Position numbers and translations under genes: made by a program. Shown here piece after piece: positions 1-4,963 of a DNA stretch of 5,290 bases. This DNA comes from Dehalococcoidia bacterium (lineage in GTDB: Bacteria > Chloroflexota > Dehalococcoidia > Dehalococcoidales > Fen-1064), in assembly GCA_030691775.1 (NCBI GenBank), contig JAUYDN010000147.1, forward strand, positions 1 through 5,290, given 5' to 3'. Every line of letters begins with the position of its first letter. The first letter of the stretch is position 1. Below the pieces are notes generated by a model. The model searched no databases and was not told where the DNA came from. It worked only from the letters and a program-made list of their open reading frames with translations.

Positions 1-51
1 CCCCTTCTCTGCGGAGAAGGGGCAAGAGCCTGCCCCGCACTTGATGCGGGG
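1..51. repeat. Two adjacent perfect hairpins, probable dispersed intergenic repeat
   Basis: Two perfect inverted repeats lie back to back. The first has a 9-bp stem (1-9 pairing with 14-22) and a TGCG loop. The second has a 7-bp stem, CCCCGCA at 33-39 pairing with TGCGGGG at 45-51, and a 5-base loop. Neither is followed by a T-run, so an intrinsic terminator is unlikely on either strand. From general experience such GC-rich paired hairpins are often dispersed intergenic repeats in environmental bacterial genomes, but no second full copy lies in this window. The structure is certain; its repeat-family status is inferred. Confidence 0.6.
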
Positions 52-83
52 GGATGAGGCGCTGTGTAAGAACTGGCATCTTT

Positions 84-109
84 TACCTGTACTTGGCCAG
101 GTACAAGTA
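84..109. repeat. 26-base imperfect palindrome
   Basis: The half-sites TACCTGTACTTGG and CCAGGTACAAGTA meet at a central GGCC. Of the 13 opposed base pairs, 11 are Watson-Crick, one is a T-G wobble and one is a mismatch. It lies about 80 bases upstream of the candidate -35 element of the CAP-domain gene. It could be a protein-binding operator or part of the surrounding repeat sequence; nothing in the window decides between these. Confidence 0.4.
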
Positions 110-187
110 TTCAGAATTGTAAAGCTGTTATTGAGACACTCCACTAGCCTGACTTTATTGGATTATGAGGTAATCATATTGCCGCCG

Positions 188-217
188 TTGACAAAATCTG
201 TTAAGCCACTGTAGAGT
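188..217 (+). promoter_or_regulatory. Candidate sigma-70-type promoter for the CAP-domain gene
   Basis: A perfect TTGACA -35 hexamer (188-193) is followed after 18 bases by TAGAGT (212-217), a 4/6 match to TATAAT. Transcription would begin near 224, leaving only about 10 bases of leader before the ATG at 235. The weak -10 makes this a tentative call. Confidence 0.4.
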
Positions 218-234
218 GACGTTGAAAGCATACA

Positions 235-1392
235 ATGAACATCCGAGCCATTTCCCTGCCATTAACCTGTGCCTTTCTCTTTACGATTCTCATGGTTTTT
301 GTCTCCCCCGGATGCTCTGCCCCGGCGGCAAAACCAGCCGGCACGCCGGTAACATCGACACCGCCTGTTTCAAGTTCGCCTGCCCCTCCCACTCCGACTC
401 CTACTGGTACCACTGCTCCCCCTGCGCCGACATCAACGACAGCCCCGGTCACCTCCAGTCCTCCGATCACACCCAAAGCTGAACCCACACCCACAACAAT
501 CTTCGTACCCACTGCCCCGCCTTATAAACCTGCCGGCGCTCAACTGGAGTTGTTCCAATATCTCCTTTCTCTAATTAACAAAGACCGTCAGGACTTCGGA
601 CTGCCACCGGTGACCATGAGTTTTAATGCCGCCGCCCAGAAACACGCCCAGGACATGTTCGATAACTATTACTCTTCCCACTGGGGCACCGATGGGCTAA
701 AACCTTACATGCGCTACACGCTGGAAGGCGGTCTGAATTTCGAGGCAGAAAACAGCGCCTACAGCGGGTGGTTTAACCCCGCGGACAATCCGGCTAACCA
801 CGAATCAATAGACGTCCGGCAGGAGATAGCCGAAATCGAACGGTTGATGATGTACGAGGATGCCGGAGCGAACTGGGGTCACCGCGATACTATCCTGAAC
901 AAGTGGGCAAAGCGGGTGAGCCTGGGGATTGTCTACGACGATAAGCGCGTTGCTTTCGTGGAGCAGTTTGAAGGGGAGTACCTGGAATATTACACTCCCC
1001 CAACCCTTTCCGGGAGTGTCCTTTCTTTAAGCGGCAGATTTACCATTCCGGGGGTAGTGCTTAACAATGTCAGTATCTCGTACGACCCTCTCCCTCAACC
1101 TCTTACTAACAGCCAACTGACTACTGACAGCGCCTACACAGATGGGTACGGACTGGGAAACCGGGTCAGTTTCATCATCTCCCCGCCACCCCAGGGCCAG
1201 TCATATGGGAATTTACCAGCCGGGGCAATCCAGGCAAGAAAGTGGGATGTCAACGAGTCCGGCTTTTTCTCCATCCAGGCTGACATTGGACCGTCACTCA
1301 TCAAAGGCAAAGGCGTTTATACCGCGGTCATCGTGGTTACTGTGAATGGTGAGAACGTCAACCTGACCAATTACTCGATATTCGTGAAATAA
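235..1392 (+). CDS. Secreted or lipid-anchored CAP-domain (SCP/PR1-like) protein with Pro/Thr-rich linker
   Basis: This 385-residue protein is exported and probably surface-attached. Residues 1-26 form a signal peptide with a hydrophobic core (about 8-23) ending in SPGC. Cys27 could be a lipobox cysteine, although Ser at -3 departs from the consensus. Residues 28-100 are a low-complexity Pro/Thr/Ser/Ala linker. Residues 104-249 look like a CAP domain of the YkwD type: an INKDR helix, then SSHWGTDG with His149, AEN with Glu172, and WGHRDTIL with His216. These match the His/Glu positions that line the CAP cavity, with a further Glu likely from 197-202. Residues 250-385 are beta-rich with no recognised family. 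The substrate is unknown. The ATG is the first possible start because an in-frame TGA lies at 223-225; a weak GAAAG (224-228) precedes it. The gene stands alone, with its own candidate promoter. Confidence 0.82.
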   Translation: MNIRAISLPLTCAFLFTILMVFVSPGCSAPAAKPAGTPVTSTPPVSSSPAPPTPTPTGTTAPPAPTSTTAPVTSSPPITPKAEPTPTTIFVPTAPPYKPAGAQLELFQYLLSLINKDRQDFGLPPVTMSFNAAAQKHAQDMFDNYYSSHWGTDGLKPYMRYTLEGGLNFEAENSAYSGWFNPADNPANHESIDVRQEIAEIERLMMYEDAGANWGHRDTILNKWAKRVSLGIVYDDKRVAFVEQFEGEYLEYYTPPTLSGSVLSLSGRFTIPGVVLNNVSISYDPLPQPLTNSQLTTDSAYTDGYGLGNRVSFIISPPPQGQSYGNLPAGAIQARKWDVNESGFFSIQADIGPSLIKGKGVYTAVIVVTVNGENVNLTNYSIFVK

Positions 1393-1500
1393 TGAAAGCC
1401 AGTATTCTCCGAGCGCATTACCACGTCCATGCCAGCCCTGGCTTAAACGAGCTTGTTCCGCTTGACAACCTGTTATCGGTTAGAGGATAATAGGTCACAT
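1393..1500 (+). promoter_or_regulatory. rpsP promoter region; strong promoter at 1462-1491
   Basis: A perfect TTGACA (1462-1467) and GATAAT (1486-1491, 5/6 match to TATAAT) are separated by 18 bases. Transcription should start near 1498, only a few bases before the rpsP ATG at 1501, so the message may be almost leaderless. The AGG at 1492-1494 would then lie upstream of the transcript rather than act as a Shine-Dalgarno site. The short inverted repeat GCCAG/CTGGC (1431-1435 and 1438-1442) has a 2-base loop and no T-run, so it is not a convincing terminator for the preceding gene. Confidence 0.65.
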
Positions 1501-1770
1501 ATGGTTAAAATAAGATTACGCCGTGTAGGTGCCAACAAGAAACCCAGTTACCGGGTAGTAGTGGCTGATGACCAGGCTCCGCGTGATGGAGCCTTTATCA
1601 GTGTTATTGGACATTATGACCCCAGGACCAACCCTGAGACCATTTCCATCAAAGAAGACGAAGCCCTTAAATGGTTGAAGCAAGGAGCTCAACCAACAGC
1701 TACTGCCGCACGACTGCTCTCCAAGATGGGTATCATGGAGAAGTTCAAAGCCGGCAAGGAGAAATCATGA
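1501..1770 (+). CDS. rpsP: 30S ribosomal protein S16
   Basis: This is an 89-residue bS16, a small-subunit protein that binds 16S rRNA and helps 30S assembly. The N-terminus MVKIRLRRVGANKKPSYRVV is the hallmark of the family, followed by ADDQAPRDGAFI, IGHYDPRTNP and the C-terminal QGAQPTATAARLLSKMG segment. The length is normal for the family. The frame is open upstream to a TTG at 1453, but the conserved start is the ATG at 1501, and a start further upstream would place the promoter inside the gene. It overlaps khpA by 4 bases, which implies one transcript and coupled translation. The rpsP-KH gene order is widespread in bacteria; rimM and trmD, which often follow, are not seen here. Confidence 0.97.
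   Translation: MVKIRLRRVGANKKPSYRVVVADDQAPRDGAFISVIGHYDPRTNPETISIKEDEALKWLKQGAQPTATAARLLSKMGIMEKFKAGKEKS
1756..1761 (+). promoter_or_regulatory. Shine-Dalgarno site of khpA inside rpsP
   Basis: AAGGAG lies 5 bases before the ATG at 1767, within the last codons of rpsP. It fixes the khpA start and fits coupled translation through the ATGA overlap. Confidence 0.8.
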
Positions 1771-1994
1771 AGGACCTAGTCGAGTACATCGCCAAGTCGA
1801 TCGTAAACGTCCCGGATGCGGTGAAGGTCACAGAGGAGCAGGACGAGCAGGGCATTATCCTCAAACTTCAGGTAGCCGACGAGGATAAGGGGAGGGTCAT
1901 CGGGAAGCAGGGCAGGATTGCCGAAGCAATGCGGACGCTCATACGGGTCAAGGCAGCGAAGAAAGGCACTAAAGCCACTCTGGAAATCCTCTGA
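1767..1994 (+). CDS. khpA: KH-domain RNA-binding protein KhpA
   Basis: This 75-residue protein is a single KH domain of the KhpA (YlqC) type, a small RNA-binding protein that in Gram-positive bacteria pairs with KhpB (EloR/Jag) and influences cell elongation and RNA metabolism. The nucleic-acid-binding GxxG loop is GKQG at residues 46-49 within VIGKQGRIAEAMRTL. The opening MKDLVEYIAKSIVNVPDAV and the closing KATLEIL are typical, and the length is normal. The start follows from the ATGA overlap with rpsP and the AAGGAG site ahead of it; longer in-frame openings would run through rpsP and are not credible. The rpsP-khpA pairing suggests a role linked to ribosome assembly or RNA handling. khpB is not in the window. 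Confidence 0.93.
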   Translation: MKDLVEYIAKSIVNVPDAVKVTEEQDEQGIILKLQVADEDKGRVIGKQGRIAEAMRTLIRVKAAKKGTKATLEIL

Positions 1995-2022
1995 GGCAAG
2001 AGGAACGGTCTTTCCGCACCAA

Positions 2023-2066
2023 TAATAACACGGTCTCCTACCACGTGGTAAGGTTAGCAGTTATTA
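2023..2066. promoter_or_regulatory. Nested inverted repeat with a perfect 12-base palindrome upstream of the propeller gene
   Basis: TACCACGTGGTA (2039-2050) is a perfect palindrome. It is enclosed by TAATAAC (2023-2029) and GTTATTA (2060-2066), which are perfect inverted copies. The gap between khpA and the propeller gene is only 129 bases, so this could be an operator or a structured leader. No T-run follows, so it is not a standard terminator. A clear -10/-35 pair is not visible downstream. Structure seen; function inferred. Confidence 0.4.
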
Positions 2067-2123
2067 CCTTTTACAGACGCCGATAGCATTTTTCAGGAAT
2101 ATCAAGGACGGCATTTTGCATAA

Positions 2124-3572
2124 ATGACCTCTAGTCCTAAAATAGGAAACCAGCAGGGTGAGCCGGAAACCCAGAACGATATCTGGCTTATTTGCCCCAT
2201 TTGTAAAGAACCGAACCTGGCGGGCACGCTTCACTGCAAATACTGTTGGGGAGCTTCTCTTTACTCAGTCACACCGATAACCACCGCTCAGCTTAACGAG
2301 TTTGTCAGCAAACGGGATGCACGGCGCCGCAGGTTCCGGCTCGTCCGCACCCTGACTCTCGGCATCGGAGCACCCGTTCTCCTGCTCGTGTCGGCTTTTC
2401 TCTGGGTATATAGCTTCACCGACCTTGTTTTTGCGCCTCCAGCTCACCTTACCTCCGCCCCGATTCAGGGTGACTGGTCGATGTTCCGCCATGACCTTGC
2501 CCGTACCGGCGCGGTGGATGTGACGCCGGTCAATCCCCAGGGGAAACTAAAGTGGTCTTTCCAGACCGGCAGTCAAATCCATTCATCGCCCACGGTGGTC
2601 AATGGCGTCGTTTATTTCGGCTCGCGGGATGGCAAGCTCTACGCACTGGATGCCGTTACAGGCCAGAAGAAATGGGATTTTCAGGCACAAAGCTGGATTG
2701 AGTCATCGCCCACGGTTGTTAACGGCGTGGTTTACTTTGGCTCCAACGATGGGAAACTTTATGCGCTGGACGCGATAAACGGCCGCAAACTCTGGGAGTT
2801 CGAAACGCAGTACGCGGTGAAATCCTCTCCGGCAGTCGCCGGCAACATGGTGTTCACCGGAGCGGACGACTACTTTGTTTACGGACTGGATGCCAGGACG
2901 GGGGAGAAGGTCTGGCAGTTCGAGACAAAAAGTCATGTCATGTCTTCGCCGGTGGTTTCCGAAGGTATTCTGTACGTTGGTTCGATGGATATGTTCTGCT
3001 ATGCGTTGAATGCTGAGAACGGACGTTTCCGCCTCAAGATGAGAGTACTGGAGGTCTTCGGCTCGCCAGCGGTGAGCGATGAAACCGTCTACTTCACCAG
3101 CCGTAACTTCCTGTTTGCCATGGATGGCAAAGCCCGCAACTGGCCCGGGGAACAGGACCTGAGACCATGGTGGTTGCAGTTCTATGCGTTCCGCCTGGCA
3201 CCGCCGCCTCCACCCCGTTCTGGCGTCCTCTGGGCTTTGAAGGTTGGTGCCCTTTCTTCCAATACCACACCTGTCGTTGACGGCACGACGCTCTACACTA
3301 CCGGAGACAACAAACTGCTGGCAGTCGACCTGACGACGCGCAAGTTCAAATGGTCTTTCGCTGCCTTCCGTACAATCAGTTCCTCGCCGGCGCTGGCAAA
3401 CGGCGTCCTGTATATCGGCAGTGACGATAGCTATTTGTACGCGGTCAGAGCGGCTGACGGTAAGAAACTCTGGGATTTCCGCACCGGGGATAAGATAGAT
3501 TCATCCCCCGCATACGCAAATGGGGTTGTCTACGTGACTTCCTGGGACGGAAAGATTTACGCAATAGAATAG
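2124..3572 (+). CDS. Membrane-anchored zinc-ribbon protein with extracytoplasmic PQQ-like beta-propeller
   Basis: This 482-residue protein has three parts. Residues 24-41 form a double-CxxC zinc ribbon (Cys24, Cys27, Cys38, Cys41). RRRR at 67-70 precedes one hydrophobic segment (about 73-98), so the positive-inside rule puts the zinc ribbon in the cytoplasm and the rest outside. From residue 116 (WSMFRHDLARTG) there are eight units of about 40 residues of the PQQ-like/BamB type, each with an SSP-like turn (Pro156, 196, 236, 276, 315, 383, 422, 462), a GxVYxGS strand and an ALDAxTG-xxW turn. An insert at about 337-367 with a PPPPP run interrupts the sixth unit. No dehydrogenase active site is recognised, so a scaffold or binding role is more likely than an enzyme. 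An in-frame TAA directly before the ATG forces this start; AAGGA at 2104-2108 is rather distant. It may or may not share the rpsP transcript. Confidence 0.85.
   Translation: MTSSPKIGNQQGEPETQNDIWLICPICKEPNLAGTLHCKYCWGASLYSVTPITTAQLNEFVSKRDARRRRFRLVRTLTLGIGAPVLLLVSAFLWVYSFTDLVFAPPAHLTSAPIQGDWSMFRHDLARTGAVDVTPVNPQGKLKWSFQTGSQIHSSPTVVNGVVYFGSRDGKLYALDAVTGQKKWDFQAQSWIESSPTVVNGVVYFGSNDGKLYALDAINGRKLWEFETQYAVKSSPAVAGNMVFTGADDYFVYGLDARTGEKVWQFETKSHVMSSPVVSEGILYVGSMDMFCYALNAENGRFRLKMRVLEVFGSPAVSDETVYFTSRNFLFAMDGKARNWPGEQDLRPWWLQFYAFRLAPPPPPRSGVLWALKVGALSSNTTPVVDGTTLYTTGDNKLLAVDLTTRKFKWSFAAFRTISSSPALANGVLYIGSDDSYLYAVRAADGKKLWDFRTGDKIDSSPAYANGVVYVTSWDGKIYAIE
2583..2774 (+). repeat. Two almost identical propeller repeats with 120-base period
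   Basis: Residues 154-177 (2583-2654) and 194-217 (2703-2774) of the propeller protein agree at every position except one (Arg168 versus Asn208). At the DNA level many third-codon positions differ between the copies. The protein match is therefore not the result of a very recent exact duplication. Confidence 0.75.
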
Positions 3573-3903
3573 CCCCACCCAACATCCCACCACCCAAATC
3601 CGAAATACGAAGCTCGAAATCCCAAGCAAATCCGAATTTCAAATATTTAATTTTCAGGTTTTAGATTTGTGTGGCACAGTCGTCCCTTCAGGGTGAGAAT
3701 GAGTCTTCAGGGTGAACCCCGCCTGTGAGTCTTAGTGTTATGACCACCAGGTTTGTACGAAGGATAACGGGGATTAATCTTGAATTTTGTTTACTAATAC
3801 AAGCGTCAGAATAATTGTTGAGACATCACTCAGTCTGTCTTTGCGAGCCCTTCAACTTCGTTCAGGGTAAACGGAAGCGAAGCAATCTCTGGTTAAAAAA
3901 CGG
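3573..3903. repeat. Gene-free convergent region made of degenerate dispersed repeats
   Basis: No credible gene lies in these 331 bases between the convergent propeller and small-protein genes. It holds: an AT-rich stretch with CAAATCCGAA twice (3595-3604 and 3627-3636); CTTCAGGGTGA twice, 19 bases apart (3686-3696 and 3705-3715); a stretch (3798-3842) sharing ordered words with 102-156; and an element at 3841-3890 bounded by TTGC and GCAA that contains a CCCTTCAACTTCG-TTCAGGGT insert and ends GAAGCGAAGCAATCTC. The last resembles a small palindromic repeat I recall from many bacterial genomes. No hairpin followed by a T-run stands out as a terminator for either gene. Confidence 0.6.
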
Positions 3904-4095
3904 TTACATTTGACTCTTGGTGGCACCTGGTTGATAATCTTCTAATTTTCTTGAAGCTGGAAACGGCTCGTTAATAGGTTCTATGTCCTTATCTATATTA
4001 TCTAAGGGTGGAGGTTCTACCCAGTTTAGTGCTAAGTCACGTTCAGCCTCAAGCCATTTTTGTCTATAATCTTGAATCTCTGGAATCTCATACAT
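3904..4095 (-). CDS. Small acidic proline-rich protein, translationally coupled to the Ntn hydrolase
   Basis: I do not recognise this 63-residue protein. It is acidic (14 Asp/Glu against 7 Lys/Arg), with eight prolines including PPP at 28-30, tryptophans at 14 and 25, no cysteine and no membrane segment. Residues 6-25 could form an amphipathic helix; the remainder looks extended or disordered. Its reality is supported by a full GGAGGT Shine-Dalgarno site 5 bases before the ATG and by an 8-base overlap with the end of the upstream hydrolase gene, so the two should be co-expressed. Base composition matches the hydrolase and is AT-richer than the flanks. A partner, regulator or substrate of the hydrolase is a reasonable guess. 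It does not end in GGQ or GGE, so it is not an obvious Pup. Confidence 0.7.
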   Translation of the reverse strand: MYEIPEIQDYRQKWLEAERDLALNWVEPPPLDNIDKDIEPINEPFPASRKLEDYQPGATKSQM

Positions 4096-4783
4096 GTTTT
4101 ACCTCCGGCACACTGATTATTTCTGTCCCCCTACCGACTCCTGGGGCTACCTCACTCCGATGCTTCGCTTTCTTAACAAGCTCATAAACGGTCTTGGCAT
4201 CCATTGATTTTTTATATCCAGACTCAATTAACGAATAGACGGCATGAGGTCCACCTGAACCAACTGCCGCAAAACCTATGGCATCATGGCAGAACAAATC
4301 ACCAGGGTTTACAATGCTAAATACACTGCAACATGATTCGCCAAAGCCGGCAATTATCAGTTCAGTCCTGGGATTTCCTCCTTTAAGAGCGTTGTCAATC
4401 ATCATAACAACAGCTTGAACGAGACGTTGATGAGCCTGATAATATGTATCAAGAGTTAACCCTCTTGGTTCCAATTCATTACGAATGATATGCTGCTTCC
4501 GTACAGTTTGATAACATTGCCTAAACGACTCTGCTATTATAGGAGCAGCTGTGATACCTTTCTCATCCACTTCTTTCCGTACAGCTTCTAAGATTTCATT
4601 GGCAAAAAGCACATCGCCTGCTGATAATAGATACGCAACGGACGTTTCTCTGACTTTAATGATCTTCTTTACTTCTTCATTTTCAAATTCATATCCAATC
4701 GGGAAATGTGCCGTCGTCATTTGGTCGGAAGCCAAAACACATCCTTTGCCATTTTCATATAATGCAGCGATGCAGATAGTCAC
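4088..4783 (-). CDS. Proteasome-like Ntn hydrolase (putative Thr protease subunit)
   Basis: This 231-residue protein belongs to the proteasome/HslV-like Ntn-hydrolase fold, which usually forms ring-shaped cytoplasmic proteases. With the GTG start at 4783 it begins M-T-I-C-I-A-A, so methionine removal exposes Thr as nucleophile. Counting that Thr as 1, Asp19 in VLASDQM matches the proteasomal Asp17 region and Lys38/Lys39 in EEVKKI are candidates for Lys33. LLSAGD and AAVGSGGPHA match the later glycine-rich family motifs, and GRGTEIISV fits the C-terminal strand. The frame opens upstream to a TTG at 4804, but that start would bury the Thr; AAGGGG 6 bases before the GTG supports the shorter form. 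It is longer than HslV (about 175 residues). No ATPase partner is visible. GC is near 40% in sampled rows. A non-proteolytic amidohydrolase is an alternative. Confidence 0.8.
   Translation of the reverse strand: MTICIAALYENGKGCVLASDQMTTAHFPIGYEFENEEVKKIIKVRETSVAYLLSAGDVLFANEILEAVRKEVDEKGITAAPIIAESFRQCYQTVRKQHIIRNELEPRGLTLDTYYQAHQRLVQAVVMMIDNALKGGNPRTELIIAGFGESCCSVFSIVNPGDLFCHDAIGFAAVGSGGPHAVYSLIESGYKKSMDAKTVYELVKKAKHRSEVAPGVGRGTEIISVPEVKHV
4101..4106 (-). promoter_or_regulatory. Strong Shine-Dalgarno site of the 63-residue gene
   Basis: On the minus strand GGAGGT is followed by AAAAC and the ATG at 4095. It sits inside the last codons of the hydrolase gene and decides the small gene's start. 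It is the best ribosome-binding site in the window. Confidence 0.8.
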
Positions 4784-4789
4784 GTTTTT

Positions 4790-4795
4790 CCCCTT
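4790..4795 (-). promoter_or_regulatory. Shine-Dalgarno site deciding the GTG start of the Ntn hydrolase
   Basis: On the minus strand AAGGGG lies 6 bases before the GTG at 4783-4781. It falls inside the frame of the longer TTG reading and so favours the shorter protein with an exposed Thr. Confidence 0.65.
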
Positions 4796-4820
4796 TAACC
4801 ACAAAATAGCTTAGAGTATA

Positions 4821-4850
4821 ATTATAACACAATTTGTCAAATAGGGTTAA
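4821..4850 (-). promoter_or_regulatory. Candidate promoter of the Ntn hydrolase cassette
   Basis: On the minus strand a perfect TATAAT (4826-4821) lies 18 bases after TTAACC (4850-4845), a 4/6 match to TTGACA. Transcription would start near 4814, giving a leader of about 30 bases. A perfect TTGACA (4840-4835) also lies here but is only 8 bases from TATAAT, and 14 from TATACT (4820-4815), so its role is unclear. The -10 lies in the palindrome TATAATTATA. Confidence 0.5.
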
Positions 4851-4900
4851 GCCTTCTTGGTTTTATTACGTGTCTTTAAGGGAACATCGCCTTATTAATT

Positions 4901-4943
4901 ATTAGTTATTGGCTATCAGTTATTGTTTGTTACTTGTTACTTG
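4901..4943. repeat. Short AT-rich direct repeats between atpC and the Ntn hydrolase
   Basis: AGTTATTG occurs twice with a 14-base period (4904-4911 and 4918-4925), followed by a tandem GTTACTT pair (4929-4942). This low-complexity tract lies just downstream of atpC. No hairpin plus T-run terminator is apparent after atpC. Confidence 0.55.
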
Positions 4944-4963
4944 AATGTTGATTATTTCCGAAT

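Noticed and set aside
1..22. Intrinsic terminator of an upstream gene
   Set aside because: The stem is perfect but no T-run follows on either strand.
201..512. Gly/Val-rich reading frame antisense to the CAP-domain gene
   Set aside because: It is the mirror of the Pro/Thr-rich linker codons, has no family resemblance and no convincing ribosome-binding site.
1453..1500. A longer rpsP beginning at the TTG at 1453
   Set aside because: The conserved S16 N-terminus starts at the ATG at 1501, and the added codons would overlap a strong promoter.
2124..3572. A true PQQ-dependent dehydrogenase
   Set aside because: The repeats are of the short PQQ-like/BamB kind; no cofactor-binding or catalytic residues of the quinoprotein dehydrogenases are recognised, and the protein carries a zinc ribbon and a membrane anchor instead.
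3573..3903. CRISPR array or tRNA gene in the convergent gap
   Set aside because: The repeated words are short, irregularly spaced and degenerate, and no cloverleaf could be found.
3904..4095. The 63-residue protein as a Pup homologue
   Set aside because: Length and acidity fit, but the C-terminus lacks the GG(E/Q) ending, the gene follows rather than precedes the protease gene, and no ligase or proteasomal ATPase gene is visible.
4088..4783. The Ntn hydrolase as HslV
   Set aside because: It is about 55 residues longer than typical HslV, its N-terminal sequence differs (TICIAA rather than the usual TT start), and no hslU lies next to it.
4821..4840. TTGACA and TATAAT on the minus strand as one promoter
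   Set aside because: They are only 8 bases apart, which is too close for a sigma-70-type promoter; the TTAACC hexamer at 18 bases fits better.
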